Below are positions 17,346-26,041 of a stretch of DNA of 64,000 nt, in pieces. Made by a program: the position numbers and the translations under genes. The stretch lies in contig NZ_JAFCMB010000027.1 in NCBI RefSeq assembly GCF_018130145.1, positions 16,835-80,834 of the forward strand, written 5' to 3'. The stretch's first letter is position 1. Each line of letters opens with the position of its first letter. Source of the DNA: Bradyrhizobium sp. AUGA SZCCT0176. Lineage in GTDB: Bacteria > Pseudomonadota > Alphaproteobacteria > Rhizobiales > Xanthobacteraceae. The notes below the pieces were generated by a model. It was not told the DNA's origin, did not search any database, and saw only the letters and a program-made list of their open reading frames with translations.

Positions 17346-18227
17346 TCAGCGCGTCGGGACCGGCTTGTCGCCGCGGTAATCGTAGAAGCCGCGCTGGGTC
17401 TTGCGGCCGAGCCAGCCGGCTTCGACGTATTTCACCAAGAGCGGACACGGCCGGTATTTCGAATCCGCCAGCCCCTCATGCAGCACCTGCATGATCGACA
17501 GGCAGGTATCGAGGCCGATGAAATCGGCCAGTTCCAGCGGGCCCATCGGATGGTGCGCGCCGAGCTTCATCGCCGCATCGATCGCCTCGACATTGCCGAC
17601 GCCTTCGTACAGCGTGTAGATCGCCTCGTTGATCATCGGCAGCAGGATGCGGTTGACGATGAAGGCCGGGAAATCCTCGGACACCGCGATCTGCTTGCCG
17701 ACCTTGGTGACAAAAGCCTTGGCGGTATCGAAGGTCTCGTCATCGGTGGCGATGCCGCGGATCAGTTCGACCAGTTCCATCGCCGGCACCGGATTCATGA
17801 AATGAATGCCGATGAATTTCTCGGGACGGTCGGTCGAGGCGGCGAGCCGCGTGATCGAAATCGACGAAGAATTGGTGGCGACAATCGCTTCCGGCTTCAG
17901 CACCGCGCAGACGTCGTGGAAGATCTTGCGCTTGACCTCTTCCTTTTCGACCGCGGTCTCGATCACGAGGTCGCAGTCCGAAAGCCCATCGAAGGTTTCG
18001 GTCGACGTAATACGGTCCAGCGCCTGCTTGCGCGCGTCCTCGGTGATGACCTTCTTGACCACCTGGCGCGACAGGTTGCCGTTGATGGTCGCCATCGCCG
18101 ATTTCAGCCGGTCGGCGGAGACATCGTTGAGCACCACGTCCAGGCCGGCCAGCGCCGCCACATGGGCGATGCCATTGCCCATCTGGCCCGAGCCGATCAC
18201 GCCGACCTTCTTGATTGTCACCGCCAT
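17346..18227 (-). CDS. 3-hydroxybutyryl-CoA dehydrogenase
   Basis: A 293-residue 3-hydroxyacyl-CoA dehydrogenase. The NAD-binding GSGQMG is at residues 12-17. The catalytic His lies in GIHFMNPVPAMELVE, with NSSSISI before it, and the C-terminal domain has HHPMGPLELADFIGLD. It interconverts (S)-3-hydroxybutyryl-CoA and acetoacetyl-CoA. The ATG at 18227 gives the family start (MAVTIKKVGVIG); upstream codons are dropped. It lies 188 bp downstream of etfA on the same strand, a common arrangement that links it to acyl-CoA oxidation. Confidence 0.93.
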   Translation of the reverse strand: MAVTIKKVGVIGSGQMGNGIAHVAALAGLDVVLNDVSADRLKSAMATINGNLSRQVVKKVITEDARKQALDRITSTETFDGLSDCDLVIETAVEKEEVKRKIFHDVCAVLKPEAIVATNSSSISITRLAASTDRPEKFIGIHFMNPVPAMELVELIRGIATDDETFDTAKAFVTKVGKQIAVSEDFPAFIVNRILLPMINEAIYTLYEGVGNVEAIDAAMKLGAHHPMGPLELADFIGLDTCLSIMQVLHEGLADSKYRPCPLLVKYVEAGWLGRKTQRGFYDYRGDKPVPTR

Positions 18228-18307
18228 CTTGTCATCCACTCGAACGGCACGCATATCGCGCCAGTTCATCCCGTTAGGCCCCGGTCCGAACCGAGGCTTA
18301 AACCTGT

Positions 18308-18362
18308 TTTCGACGCGTTTTCTTCAAGCGAACCCGGTAGCCACTTCGCTTGAAAACGCTGT
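18308..18362. repeat. GCGTTTTC/GAAAACGC intergenic repeat, copy b
   Basis: Arms GCGTTTTCTTCAAGCGAA and TTCGCTTGAAAACGC flank CCCGGTAGCCAC. The element lies between etfA and the hydroxybutyryl-CoA dehydrogenase gene. It is the tightest of the three copies in this window. Confidence 0.8.
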
Positions 18363-18415
18363 CCCTAGATTAACACCGGCCGGAGCTTACGCGTCCGGCC
18401 GCTGTTTGACTGCCG

Positions 18416-19366
18416 TTATTTTCCGAGCTTGCCGAGCGCCTCGGTCAACTCCGGAACCGCCTGGTACAAATCCGCGACCAGGCCGTAATCGGCGACCTGG
18501 AAGATCGGCGCGTCCTCATCCTTGTTGATCGCAACGATCACCTTGGAATCCTTCATGCCGGCGAGATGCTGGATCGCGCCGGAGATGCCGATCGCGACAT
18601 AGAGCTCCGGCGCCACCACCTTGCCGGTCTGGCCGACCTGCCAGTCGTTCGGCGCATAGCCGGCATCGACGGCGGCGCGCGAGGCGCCGACGCCGGCGCC
18701 TAACTTGTCGGCGAGCGGCTCGATGTACTTGGCGAAGTTCTCGCGGCTCTGCATGGCGCGGCCGCCGGAGACGATGATTTTCGCGGACGTCAGTTCGGGG
18801 CGGTCGCTTTTGGCGACTTCCTCGCCGACGAAGGTGGAGAGGCCCGGATCGGCCGCGGAGGCGGCGTTCTCGATCGCAGCACTGCCGCCGTCACCGGCCG
18901 CGGCGAAGGTCGAGGTCCGTACCGTGATGACCTTCTTGGCGTCCTTGGACTTCACGGTCTGGATCGCGTTGCCGGCGTAGATCGGCCGCTCGAACGTGTC
19001 GGGTGAAATCACCTTGATGATTTCGGACACCTGCATCACGTCGAGCAAGGCGGCGACGCGCGGCATCACGTTCTTGAAGCGCGAAGTCGCGGGCGCGACG
19101 AAGGCGTCATAGGACGGCGCCAGCGCCACGATCAGCGCCGCCAGCGGCTCGGCAAGGTCATGGGCATAGGCGTCGCCCTCGGCAACCAGCACCTTGGTGA
19201 CGCCGGCCAGCTTCGCCGCCGCCTCGGCCGCCGCCTTGGTGCCCTGGCCGCCACCGGCGACCAGCACGTGAACCTCGGCGCCCAGCTGGGTGGCCGCGGT
19301 CAGCGCCTTGTTGGTGGAGTCCTTGAGGGCCTCGTGGTCGTGTTCGGCAATCAACAGCGTGGTCAT
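18416..19366 (-). CDS. etfA: Electron transfer flavoprotein alpha subunit
   Basis: A 316-residue ETF alpha chain. It carries the C-terminal FAD domain signature with SGGRAMQSRENF, GASRAAVDAGYAPNDWQVGQ and the IGISGAIQHLAGM loop. With EtfB it shuttles electrons from acyl-CoA dehydrogenases to ETF:quinone oxidoreductase. The start overlaps the etfB stop by one base (TGATG), which indicates translational coupling. Confidence 0.96.
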   Translation of the reverse strand: MTTLLIAEHDHEALKDSTNKALTAATQLGAEVHVLVAGGGQGTKAAAEAAAKLAGVTKVLVAEGDAYAHDLAEPLAALIVALAPSYDAFVAPATSRFKNVMPRVAALLDVMQVSEIIKVISPDTFERPIYAGNAIQTVKSKDAKKVITVRTSTFAAAGDGGSAAIENAASAADPGLSTFVGEEVAKSDRPELTSAKIIVSGGRAMQSRENFAKYIEPLADKLGAGVGASRAAVDAGYAPNDWQVGQTGKVVAPELYVAIGISGAIQHLAGMKDSKVIVAINKDEDAPIFQVADYGLVADLYQAVPELTEALGKLGK

Positions 19367-20115
19367 CAGAGAACCCCGGCTTCGGTCTTGAGCTTGGAAA
19401 TCAGTTCGGCGACGTCCTTGACCTTGACGCCTCCCTTGCGGCCGGGCGGCTCGGTGGTTTTCAGCACTTCGAGATGCGGCGTGAGATCGACGCTGTAGTC
19501 GGCTGCGCTCTTGTCGGCGATCGGCTTCTTCTTCGCCTTCATGATGTTGGGCAGCGAGGCGTAGCGCGGCTCGTTGAGGCGGAGATCGGTGGTGACGATG
19601 GCCGGTCCCTTCAGCTTGAGGGTCTGCAGGCCGCCGTCGACTTCGCGCGTCACCTTGAAATCGGAGCCGTCGACTTCGAGCTTGGAGGCAAAGGTCGCCT
19701 GCGACCAGCCGAGAAGTGCGGCCAGCATCTGGCCGGTCTGGTTCGAGTCGTCGTCGATCGCCTGCTTGCCGAGGATGACGAGGCCGGGCTTCTCTTCGTC
19801 GACGATGGCTTTGAGAATCTTGGCGACCGCCAGCGGTTCGACATTGCCTTCGGCCTTGACCAGGATGCCGCGGTCGGCGCCCATCGCAAGACCGGTCCGG
19901 ATCGTCTCGGAGGCCTGTGCGGGCCCGATCGATACCACCACCACTTCGGTCGCCTTGCCGGCTTCCTTCAGCCGCAGCGCTTCCTCGACGGCGATTTCGT
20001 CGAACGGATTCATCGACATCTTCACGTTGGCGAGTTCCACGCCCGTTCCGTCGCTCTTGACGCGGACCTTGACGTTGTAATCGACCACCCGTTTTACCGG
20101 CACAAGAACCTTCAT
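19366..20115 (-). CDS. etfB: Electron transfer flavoprotein beta subunit
   Basis: A 249-residue ETF beta chain opening MKVLVPVKRVVDYNVKVRVK, with MNPFDEIAVEEALRLKE and LGKQAIDDDSNQTGQMLAAL in the AMP-binding region. The Met at 20115 is the conserved start; the frame extends 29 codons upstream through unrelated sequence. It is the first gene of the etfB-etfA pair. The adenosyltransferase gene upstream is separated by a 225 bp gap that holds two repeat or hairpin elements. Confidence 0.96.
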   Translation of the reverse strand: MKVLVPVKRVVDYNVKVRVKSDGTGVELANVKMSMNPFDEIAVEEALRLKEAGKATEVVVVSIGPAQASETIRTGLAMGADRGILVKAEGNVEPLAVAKILKAIVDEEKPGLVILGKQAIDDDSNQTGQMLAALLGWSQATFASKLEVDGSDFKVTREVDGGLQTLKLKGPAIVTTDLRLNEPRYASLPNIMKAKKKPIADKSAADYSVDLTPHLEVLKTTEPPGRKGGVKVKDVAELISKLKTEAGVL

Positions 20116-20248
20116 CGATCCTCTTTCGCTTGAATTCTGGGGTTTGGTGAGCTCTCTATTAGCTTGGGCGCGGAACCTAAAGGTCCCGCTATCGGCGGTC
20201 AACGCGCGAAAGCCAAAAATCGACCCCTTTGGAAGGCCAGAGCCTGTT

Positions 20249-20269
20249 CCGTTTCGATTATCGAAACGG
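20249..20269. terminator. Hairpin downstream of the adenosyltransferase gene
   Basis: A 9-base perfect stem, CCGTTTCGA and TCGAAACGG, closes a TTA loop and is enclosed by GAGCC/GGCTC. It lies between the PduO-type gene and etfB, both on the minus strand. There is no clean T-run directly after it, so a terminator role is only possible. Confidence 0.45.
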
Positions 20270-20288
20270 GGCTCCGGATTCCTTTTTT

Positions 20289-20337
20289 TGACGCGTTTTC
20301 TGAGCGCGAACCGGGTCCACTTCGCTGGAAAACGCTA
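20289..20337. repeat. GCGTTTTC/GAAAACGC intergenic repeat, copy c
   Basis: Contains GACGCGTTTTCTGAGCGCGA and CACTTCGCTGGAAAACGCT around CCGGGTC. It starts 4 bases beyond the end of the adenosyltransferase gene and is the third copy of the family in this window. Confidence 0.75.
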
Positions 20338-20340
20338 TGT

Positions 20341-20913
20341 TTAGCGGTTCTGGCCGGGCACCCACAACACGTCCCCGGCGCCATTATCGTTCATGGCGCG
20401 GCTGGCGACGAACAGGAAATCCGACAGGCGGTTCATATATTGTATGGCAGGCTCGCTGACCGGCTCTTCCGGCCTGGCCGCCAGTTCCACCATGATCCGT
20501 TCCGCTCTGCGACATATGGTGCGAGCGAGGTGCAGGTATGCCGCAGCGGGGGTGCCGCCGGGCAGCACAAAGGAGGTCAGGGGCGCCAGATGGGCGTTGA
20601 GCGTATCGATATCGCGCTCGAGCCGCTCGACCTGGCTGGACAGCATGCGCAGCCGCTCCGCCTTGCCGTCGCGCTGGGGCACCGCGAGATCGGCGCCGAG
20701 ATCGAACAGGTCGTTCTGGATCAGGCCCAGCATCGCATCGAGTTCGCGCGCCTGCGCCAGATGCAGCCGCACCACGCCGATCGCGGCGTTGGTCTCGTCC
20801 ACGGTTCCATAGGCGCTGACGCGCAGATCATATTTCGGGCGGCGTTCGCCGCTGCCGAGCGCGGTGGTGCCGTCATCGCCGGTCCGCGTGTAGATTCGAT
20901 TAAGCACGACCAT
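20341..20913 (-). CDS. PduO-type cob(I)alamin adenosyltransferase
   Basis: A 190-residue ATP:cob(I)alamin adenosyltransferase. The ATP site is RIYTRTGDDGTTALGSGE at the N terminus. The GTVDETNAAIG motif follows near residue 40, and RTICRRAERIMVEL with YMNRLSDFLFVASR near the C terminus. It makes adenosylcobalamin, the cofactor of methylmalonyl-CoA mutase. The ATG at 20913 has GGGGAT upstream; the longer frame merges with the upstream gene and is rejected. It lies 23 bp after the HIG1-type gene. Confidence 0.94.
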   Translation of the reverse strand: MVVLNRIYTRTGDDGTTALGSGERRPKYDLRVSAYGTVDETNAAIGVVRLHLAQARELDAMLGLIQNDLFDLGADLAVPQRDGKAERLRMLSSQVERLERDIDTLNAHLAPLTSFVLPGGTPAAAYLHLARTICRRAERIMVELAARPEEPVSEPAIQYMNRLSDFLFVASRAMNDNGAGDVLWVPGQNR

Positions 20914-20936
20914 TGGCGGATCCCCTCTTACTTGCC

Positions 20937-21131
20937 CTATTTGCCCATCGCCCAGACCACGGCCATCGTGATGACGATGGCGATGAATTGCAGCAGCACC
21001 CGCAGCCGCATCAGATTCTGCGAGCGGCTGGGCGAGCCGCCCCGCATCATGTTGATGAGACCCAATAACAACACGATCGCAACAGCAGCGACCGCGATGG
21101 GCAGAACAATCGAACCAAAAAAGGATGCCAT
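20937..21131 (-). CDS. HIG1-like twin transmembrane protein
   Basis: A 64-residue protein with two membrane helices (SIVLPIAVAAVAIVLLLGLI and LLQFIAIVITMAVVWAM) joined by a basic loop, NMMRGGSPSRSQNLMRLR. This matches the small hypoxia-induced HIG1/twin-TM family, whose mitochondrial relatives associate with respiratory supercomplexes. The start is the ATG at 21131, as upstream codons add no membrane logic. It lies 23 bp upstream of the adenosyltransferase gene, suggesting one transcript. Confidence 0.82.
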   Translation of the reverse strand: MASFFGSIVLPIAVAAVAIVLLLGLINMMRGGSPSRSQNLMRLRVLLQFIAIVITMAVVWAMGK

Positions 21132-21278
21132 CGGCGCTACATAACACCGCGCCGGGCCGGCCGCCATACGTTCACAGAGCCTGCACCGATGCCTGATCGA
21201 TCTGGCTTTTAGCCCAATAATATCAGAAGCTAGGGTGATGTTCGGATCGAACCGTCAATCGCAAGGCCAGGGTGGCAT

Positions 21279-22163
21279 GTGAGGCAGGCCAAGTACGTCT
21301 ATCACGTCGTGATGGATGCATTTTATACGTTCCTCGCCGATGACGGCTGGGCGATCGCCAGTCATATCGCGCTGTCGACGCTGATGGCGCTGTTTCCGTT
21401 CCTGATCGTGCTGACCTCGCTGGCCGCCTTTGTCGGCTCCAAGGAACTTGCCGACCAGTCCGTTGAACTGTTGTTGCAGGTGTGGCCGCAGCAGGTCGCC
21501 GATTCGCTTTCAGGCGAAATTCACGACGTGCTGACCACGACCCGCGGCGACCTGCTGACCATCGGCGCGGTGCTGGCGGTGTATTTCGCCTCGAACGGCG
21601 TCGAGGCGCTGCGGGTGGCGCTGAACCGCGCCTATTCCGTGATCGAGCCGCGCAGCTGGTACTGGCTGCGGCTGGAATCGATCGGCTACACGCTGGTCGC
21701 CGCCTTCACCGCGCTGGCGATGGCGTTCCTGATCGTGCTGTTTCCGTTGATGCTGGAGGCGGCGCGGCGCCACATTCCCTTCTTCGTCGAGACCAACGAG
21801 CACTTCCTCAACGTCACCCGCTACAGCGTCACCATCGGCGCGCTGATCATCGCCCTCTTCATCCTGCACGCGTGGCTGCCGGCGGGACGCCGGGGCTTTC
21901 TGCAGATCCTGCCCGGTATTATTTTCACTTTGGTTGCGTCGCTGCTGTCGGGCATCGTGTTCGGCCAGTATCTGACGCGCTTCGCCAGCAACTACGTGAC
22001 GATGTATGCGGGATTGGCATCCGTCATTATCGCGCTTGTGTTCCTGTATTTCATCGCCGCTATCTTCGTTTATGGCGGCGAACTCAACGCAGCGATCATC
22101 AAGTCGCGGCTGCCGCACGGCGTGTCGCTTCAAGCAGCGCAGTCGCTAGCGCACGTGGACTGA
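21279..22163 (+). CDS. YihY/BrkB family membrane protein
   Basis: A 294-residue inner-membrane protein with about six helices. Family features are DDGWAIASHIALSTLMALFPFL near the N terminus, RAYSVIEPRSWYWLRLESIG, and the final LVFLYFIAAIFVYGGELNAA. Older literature labels this family ribonuclease BN or virulence factor BrkB; neither activity should be assumed. The start is a GTG at 21279. Its last 65 bases overlap the 3' end of the histidine kinase gene on the other strand. Confidence 0.88.
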   Translation: MRQAKYVYHVVMDAFYTFLADDGWAIASHIALSTLMALFPFLIVLTSLAAFVGSKELADQSVELLLQVWPQQVADSLSGEIHDVLTTTRGDLLTIGAVLAVYFASNGVEALRVALNRAYSVIEPRSWYWLRLESIGYTLVAAFTALAMAFLIVLFPLMLEAARRHIPFFVETNEHFLNVTRYSVTIGALIIALFILHAWLPAGRRGFLQILPGIIFTLVASLLSGIVFGQYLTRFASNYVTMYAGLASVIIALVFLYFIAAIFVYGGELNAAIIKSRLPHGVSLQAAQSLAHVD

Positions 22164-23379
22164 CCGGCTTGACCAGGAAGGCGTCGGCCCCCGCAGCGCG
22201 CGAGGCCGCCTCGTCCTCGCCGCGCCCCGACACACAGATGATGGCGATGCGGCCGAACGGCGGATCGAGCGCCCGAATGCGCCGGATAGCCTCGATGCCG
22301 TCGATGCCCGGCAGCACCATGTCCATCAGCACCGCGTCGAAACTTCCTTGCGCGATCCGCTCCGGCGCCGCCTCGCCCTGGCCGATGAACTCGGTCTGAT
22401 GGCCGAGTTCGGTCAGGATGGCGTTGAGCACGACGCGGCCGAACGGATTGTCCTCGACGCTGAGCAGGTGCAAGGGCCGCAGCGCCCCGGTCGACGGCTC
22501 GCCGTCGGCCCCCGTCATGATCGTAATCGGGCCCTTGGCCGGCGAAATCACGACGCTGAGCGTGAAGGCGGTGCCGCCGCCGCGCCGCTGCGTCACCACG
22601 ATGTCGCCGCCCATGGCGCGCGCGAGCTGCTTGACCGACGACAGCCCAAGCCCGGTGCCGCCGAACTTTGAGGCGATCGAGACATTGGCCTGCGAGAACG
22701 GGCGGAACAGGCGCTTGATCTCGCTGAGCGTGAGGCCGATGCCGCTGTCGGAGACCGCAAAGGCGACGCCGATTTTGCCCCTGGGCGCGCGCAGCGGCGA
22801 CACAACAAGCGTGACGCTGCCCTGTTCGGTGAATTTCACCGCATTGTCGATCAGGTTCTCCAGCGCGGCCCGCAGCCGTACGGGATCGCCGACGGCGAAT
22901 GCCGGCAGCTTTTCAGAGATCTCGACCGACGACTGCAGGCCCTTCGCCGCCGCCCGCCCGGTCAGCGAATCGCCGGCGTTGCGCGCGAGCGTGCGCAGAT
23001 CGAAGAAATCGTGGCGCACGGTGAGCCCGGGACCGCTGCTGCGCGCGGCATCGACGAACAAGGTCGCAAGGCTCGCCAGGTGTTCCGCGCCGGCCTTGAT
23101 GGTGTCGATCCAGCGCCGTTCGCGCTCGTCGAGGTCGGAGGTGGCCAAGAGATTGCTGATCGCGAGAATGCCGGTCAGCGGCGTGCGCACCTCGTGGGCA
23201 AAGGCCGCCAGCGCCACTTCGACCACGCCGGGCCCGGCCGCCGCTTTCCGCGAACCGCGTTTCTTCGCGGCAACGCGCGATACGCGCTTCTTCTTCGGCT
23301 GCCTCTTGGTCAGCCGTGTTGTACGCTGTACGCGCGGTTTTGCCGCCATGGTCCCCCACACCCCGTCCTTGATCAGCAT
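22099..23379 (-). CDS. Soluble hybrid histidine kinase with C-terminal receiver
   Basis: A 426-residue protein. Residues 12-46 are strongly Lys/Arg-rich and no membrane helix is seen. The phosphoacceptor His62 is in FAHEVRTPLTGIL. The ATPase domain has an N-box (ENLIDNAVKF), G1 (VSDSGIGL) and G2 (GGTGLGLSS). The receiver domain has its Asp in AVLMDMVLPGIDG and a lysine in FLVKPVS. There is no recognisable sensor domain. A start at Met11 (23349) is equally plausible. It follows gluQRS on the same strand and overlaps the BrkB-like gene end-to-end. Confidence 0.9.
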   Translation of the reverse strand: MLIKDGVWGTMAAKPRVQRTTRLTKRQPKKKRVSRVAAKKRGSRKAAAGPGVVEVALAAFAHEVRTPLTGILAISNLLATSDLDERERRWIDTIKAGAEHLASLATLFVDAARSSGPGLTVRHDFFDLRTLARNAGDSLTGRAAAKGLQSSVEISEKLPAFAVGDPVRLRAALENLIDNAVKFTEQGSVTLVVSPLRAPRGKIGVAFAVSDSGIGLTLSEIKRLFRPFSQANVSIASKFGGTGLGLSSVKQLARAMGGDIVVTQRRGGGTAFTLSVVISPAKGPITIMTGADGEPSTGALRPLHLLSVEDNPFGRVVLNAILTELGHQTEFIGQGEAAPERIAQGSFDAVLMDMVLPGIDGIEAIRRIRALDPPFGRIAIICVSGRGEDEAASRAAGADAFLVKPVSPRALATALLEATRRAAAAT

Positions 23380-23436
23380 GGCATGCCACGGCGGCCGGAG
23401 TCACGAAGGCCTTTGCGGCAGCTCACAGCAGTAGAA

Positions 23437-24321
23437 CTACGGAAGTCCCAGCAGGCGGCGGATGTGGGCAGGCGTGGCGCCCTGCCCACGCAATTCGCGC
23501 AAGGCAGTGGCCTTGGTCGACTTCGACAGTTTCTGTCCGGCGTCGTCGAGGACCAGCCGGTGATGCCGGTAGGCCGGTTGCGGAACACCGAGCAGCGATT
23601 GCAGCAGCCGGTGCACGCTGGTCGACCAGAACAGGTCGTGGCCGCGCACCACGTCGGTGACGCCCTGCAGGGCGTCGTCGATCACAACAGACAGATGATA
23701 GCCGGTCGGCGTCTCCTTTCGCGCCAGGATGACGTCGCCCCAGGCTTCCGGCCGGGCGGCCACGAGCCCGGTTTCGCCGCCAGCGCCCTCGCCGTGCTCG
23801 ATCCAGGCGAGATCGGGCGCTTGTGCCATGGCCGCCGCCATATCGAGCCGCAACGCGTAAGGCAGCCCCTGTTCGATCAATTGCCGCCGCGCCGGCGCGG
23901 AAAACGACTTCGCGGCGCCCGGATAGAGCGGCGCGCCATCGGGATCACGCGGCCAGGACGTTCCGGTTTTCGCGGCGGATTCCCGTTCGGCGACCAGACG
24001 GGCGATTTCCGCGCGGCTCTCGAAGGCGGGATAGATCAGGCCGCGGCCTGACAGTTTTTCCACCGCCTCGCGAAAGTCGGAAAGATGTTCGGATTGCCGC
24101 CGCACCGGCGCTTCCCAGCCAATGCCGAGCCATTCAAGGTCCTGATAGATCGCGGCCTCGAATTCCGGCCGGCACCGCGCCGCGTCGATATCCTCGATGC
24201 GGAGCAGGAATCTTCCACCGCTCGCGCGCGCCAGCTCGAAATTCAACAGCGCCGAAAAAGCGTGGCCGAGATGGAGGTAGCCATTGGGGCTTGGCGCAAA
24301 TCGGAACACAGGTGACGGCAT
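23437..24321 (-). CDS. gluQRS: Glutamyl-Q tRNA(Asp) synthetase
   Basis: A 294-residue truncated glutamyl-tRNA synthetase paralogue that attaches glutamate to the queuosine of tRNA(Asp). HIGH-type motif PSPNGYLHLGHA is at about residues 11-22, the LLRIEDIDAARCRPEF motif follows, and the KMSKS equivalent is KLSKS near the C terminus. The anticodon-binding domain is absent, as expected. The cysteines that bind zinc in the E. coli enzyme are not seen after GLIYPAFESR, which is common in alphaproteobacteria. Confidence 0.92.
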   Translation of the reverse strand: MPSPVFRFAPSPNGYLHLGHAFSALLNFELARASGGRFLLRIEDIDAARCRPEFEAAIYQDLEWLGIGWEAPVRRQSEHLSDFREAVEKLSGRGLIYPAFESRAEIARLVAERESAAKTGTSWPRDPDGAPLYPGAAKSFSAPARRQLIEQGLPYALRLDMAAAMAQAPDLAWIEHGEGAGGETGLVAARPEAWGDVILARKETPTGYHLSVVIDDALQGVTDVVRGHDLFWSTSVHRLLQSLLGVPQPAYRHHRLVLDDAGQKLSKSTKATALRELRGQGATPAHIRRLLGLP

Positions 24322-24358
24322 TGATCTCTTTCGCAGGACATGATGGTTTTAACGGGCA

Positions 24359-25006
24359 ATGACCATTCACCTCAACTCCCAGGCCGACCTCGAAGACGCG
24401 ATTGCGGCCCTCGTCGTACAGGACAAGCGGCTCAAACCGATTCTCGAACTCACGGGCATGCCGGCGCTGCGCCAGCGCGAGCCGGGCTTTGCCGGGCTGG
24501 CGCATATCGTGTGCGGTCAGCAACTCTCCACCGCCAGCGCCGGGGCGATCTGGGGGCGCCTCACCGCCGCGTTCGATCCGTTCGATCCCGAACCCATCCG
24601 CAAGGCGCGTGCCGACCGCCTCGGACGGCTCGGCCTTTCGGCGGCCAAGATCAAGACGCTGAAGAACATCGCGCGCGAACTGGCCGCGGAGCGGTTGAAC
24701 CTCGACGTGCTGGCGGAAGAGGATGCCGACGCCGCGCACCATACGTTGACGGCGCTGCATGGCATCGGCCCATGGACCGCCGACGTCTATTTGCTGTTCT
24801 GCCTCGGCCATGGCGACGCCTGGCCGGCCGGCGATATCGCGATCCAGGAAGCGATCAAAATCGGGCTCGGCCTGCAGACGCGTCCGACCGCCAAACAGAT
24901 GGCGCCGCTGGCCGAACCGTGGCGTCCGATGCGCGGAGCTGCCGCGCATCTGTGGTGGAGCTATTATCGCGTGCTGAAGAAGCGCGAGGGTGTGCTTGCG
25001 AAGTAA
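24359..25006 (+). CDS. AlkA-type DNA-3-methyladenine glycosylase
   Basis: A 215-residue HhH-GPD base-excision enzyme that removes alkylated purines. The helix-hairpin-helix LHGIGPWTADVYLLFCLG is followed by an aspartate in AGDIAIQEA that suits the catalytic position. IVCGQQLSTASAGAIWGRL is typical of the family. There is no N-terminal Ada or AraC domain. It is divergent from gluQRS, and its stop lies 2 bases from the stop of the LysR gene. Confidence 0.92.
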   Translation: MTIHLNSQADLEDAIAALVVQDKRLKPILELTGMPALRQREPGFAGLAHIVCGQQLSTASAGAIWGRLTAAFDPFDPEPIRKARADRLGRLGLSAAKIKTLKNIARELAAERLNLDVLAEEDADAAHHTLTALHGIGPWTADVYLLFCLGHGDAWPAGDIAIQEAIKIGLGLQTRPTAKQMAPLAEPWRPMRGAAAHLWWSYYRVLKKREGVLAK

Positions 25007-25008
25007 CC

Positions 25009-25896
25009 TTAGCCGCGCAATCTCACCCGGTCCTCGCGCGCGCATGCCGTGACGAAGTCGATCACCGCGCGCACGGCGGGGAGTTCGACCAGATCCGGAT
25101 GCGCCAGCAGAAAGAGATCGGCTACGCTGACGAGTTTTTGCGGCGCGACCCGCACCAGATCGGGATCGCCGGCAGCGACGAAGCAGGACAGCGCCGAGAT
25201 CCCAAGGCCGGCCTTCGCCGCGGCCAGCATGTCGCCCTGCGACGAGCAGCGCAGCACCACCGTTCCCTGCCGGGTGATGAGATCGCTCCAGCGCGCCAGG
25301 CGTTCGTTCGAGGCCCGGTCGGCGAAGCCGATGACGCTGTGCCCCTTCCATTCGTCGCGCCGCTCCGGCAGCCGTCGCCGCGCCGCATAGGCGCGCGAGG
25401 CGTAGAAGCCGGTGCCGAGCCGGCCGATCCTGCGGCCGATCAAATTCTCTTCGCCGCTGTCCACCGGACGCAGCACGACATCAGCCTCGCGGCGGCGCAC
25501 GCTGGCCGGAAACGGATGGGTGATGATCTCGATCTGGATGTGGTCGTGCGCGCGCAGGAACGGGCCCAGCCGCGGCATCAGCCAGTGCGAGGCAAAGGTC
25601 GCCCCGATCGAGAGCTTGACGACGCCGCGGGCGTCCGCACCGGTCGCCGACACCGCGGCCTCGGCGCGCAACGCCGCCGCCGCCATGGCGTCGACATGCT
25701 CACGGAATTTGCGGCCCTGCGAGGTCAGCGACAGGCCTTCGTTGGAGCGCGCGAACAGGGGTATGCCGAGCTGGCCCTCCAGTTCGGCGATCTTGCGGCC
25801 GACCGTCGGATGGCTGGAACGGAGCTGGCGCGCCGCCGCGGCGAAGCTGCGGGTTTCGGCCACTGCGACGAAGGTCTTGCACAAGTCCCAGTCCAT
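25009..25896 (-). CDS. LysR-family transcriptional regulator
   Basis: A 295-residue LysR regulator. The winged HTH is at residues 1-60 (MDWDLCKTFVAVAETRSFAA, with SSHPTVGRKIAELEGQLG) and the effector domain has LSIGATFASHWLMPRLGPF. It is divergent from the nitronate monooxygenase gene, with a perfect palindrome in the 145 bp between them, so it likely controls that gene and perhaps the catabolic run after it. Confidence 0.9.
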   Translation of the reverse strand: MDWDLCKTFVAVAETRSFAAAARQLRSSHPTVGRKIAELEGQLGIPLFARSNEGLSLTSQGRKFREHVDAMAAAALRAEAAVSATGADARGVVKLSIGATFASHWLMPRLGPFLRAHDHIQIEIITHPFPASVRRREADVVLRPVDSGEENLIGRRIGRLGTGFYASRAYAARRRLPERRDEWKGHSVIGFADRASNERLARWSDLITRQGTVVLRCSSQGDMLAAAKAGLGISALSCFVAAGDPDLVRVAPQKLVSVADLFLLAHPDLVELPAVRAVIDFVTACAREDRVRLRG

Positions 25897-25931
25897 CGGC
25901 GACCCATATGTTCATTACTGAATAGTCAGCT

Positions 25932-25945
25932 GTTCAATATTGAAC
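25932..25945. promoter_or_regulatory. Candidate LysR operator palindrome
   Basis: The perfect 14-base palindrome GTTCAATATTGAAC lies between the divergent LysR and nitronate monooxygenase genes, 36 bases upstream of the LysR start. It contains a T-N11-A type core, the usual LysR contact pattern. Binding is inferred from position and symmetry only. Confidence 0.5.
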
Positions 25946-26041
25946 GTCGGCGGCGGCCCGTCCAGCCCTATAATGCAGGGCGTAAGCAAGCCGGCTGGAG
26001 CGGAACCGTTCGCCGGCCTCAAAACCCAAAGGGAGGATTGA

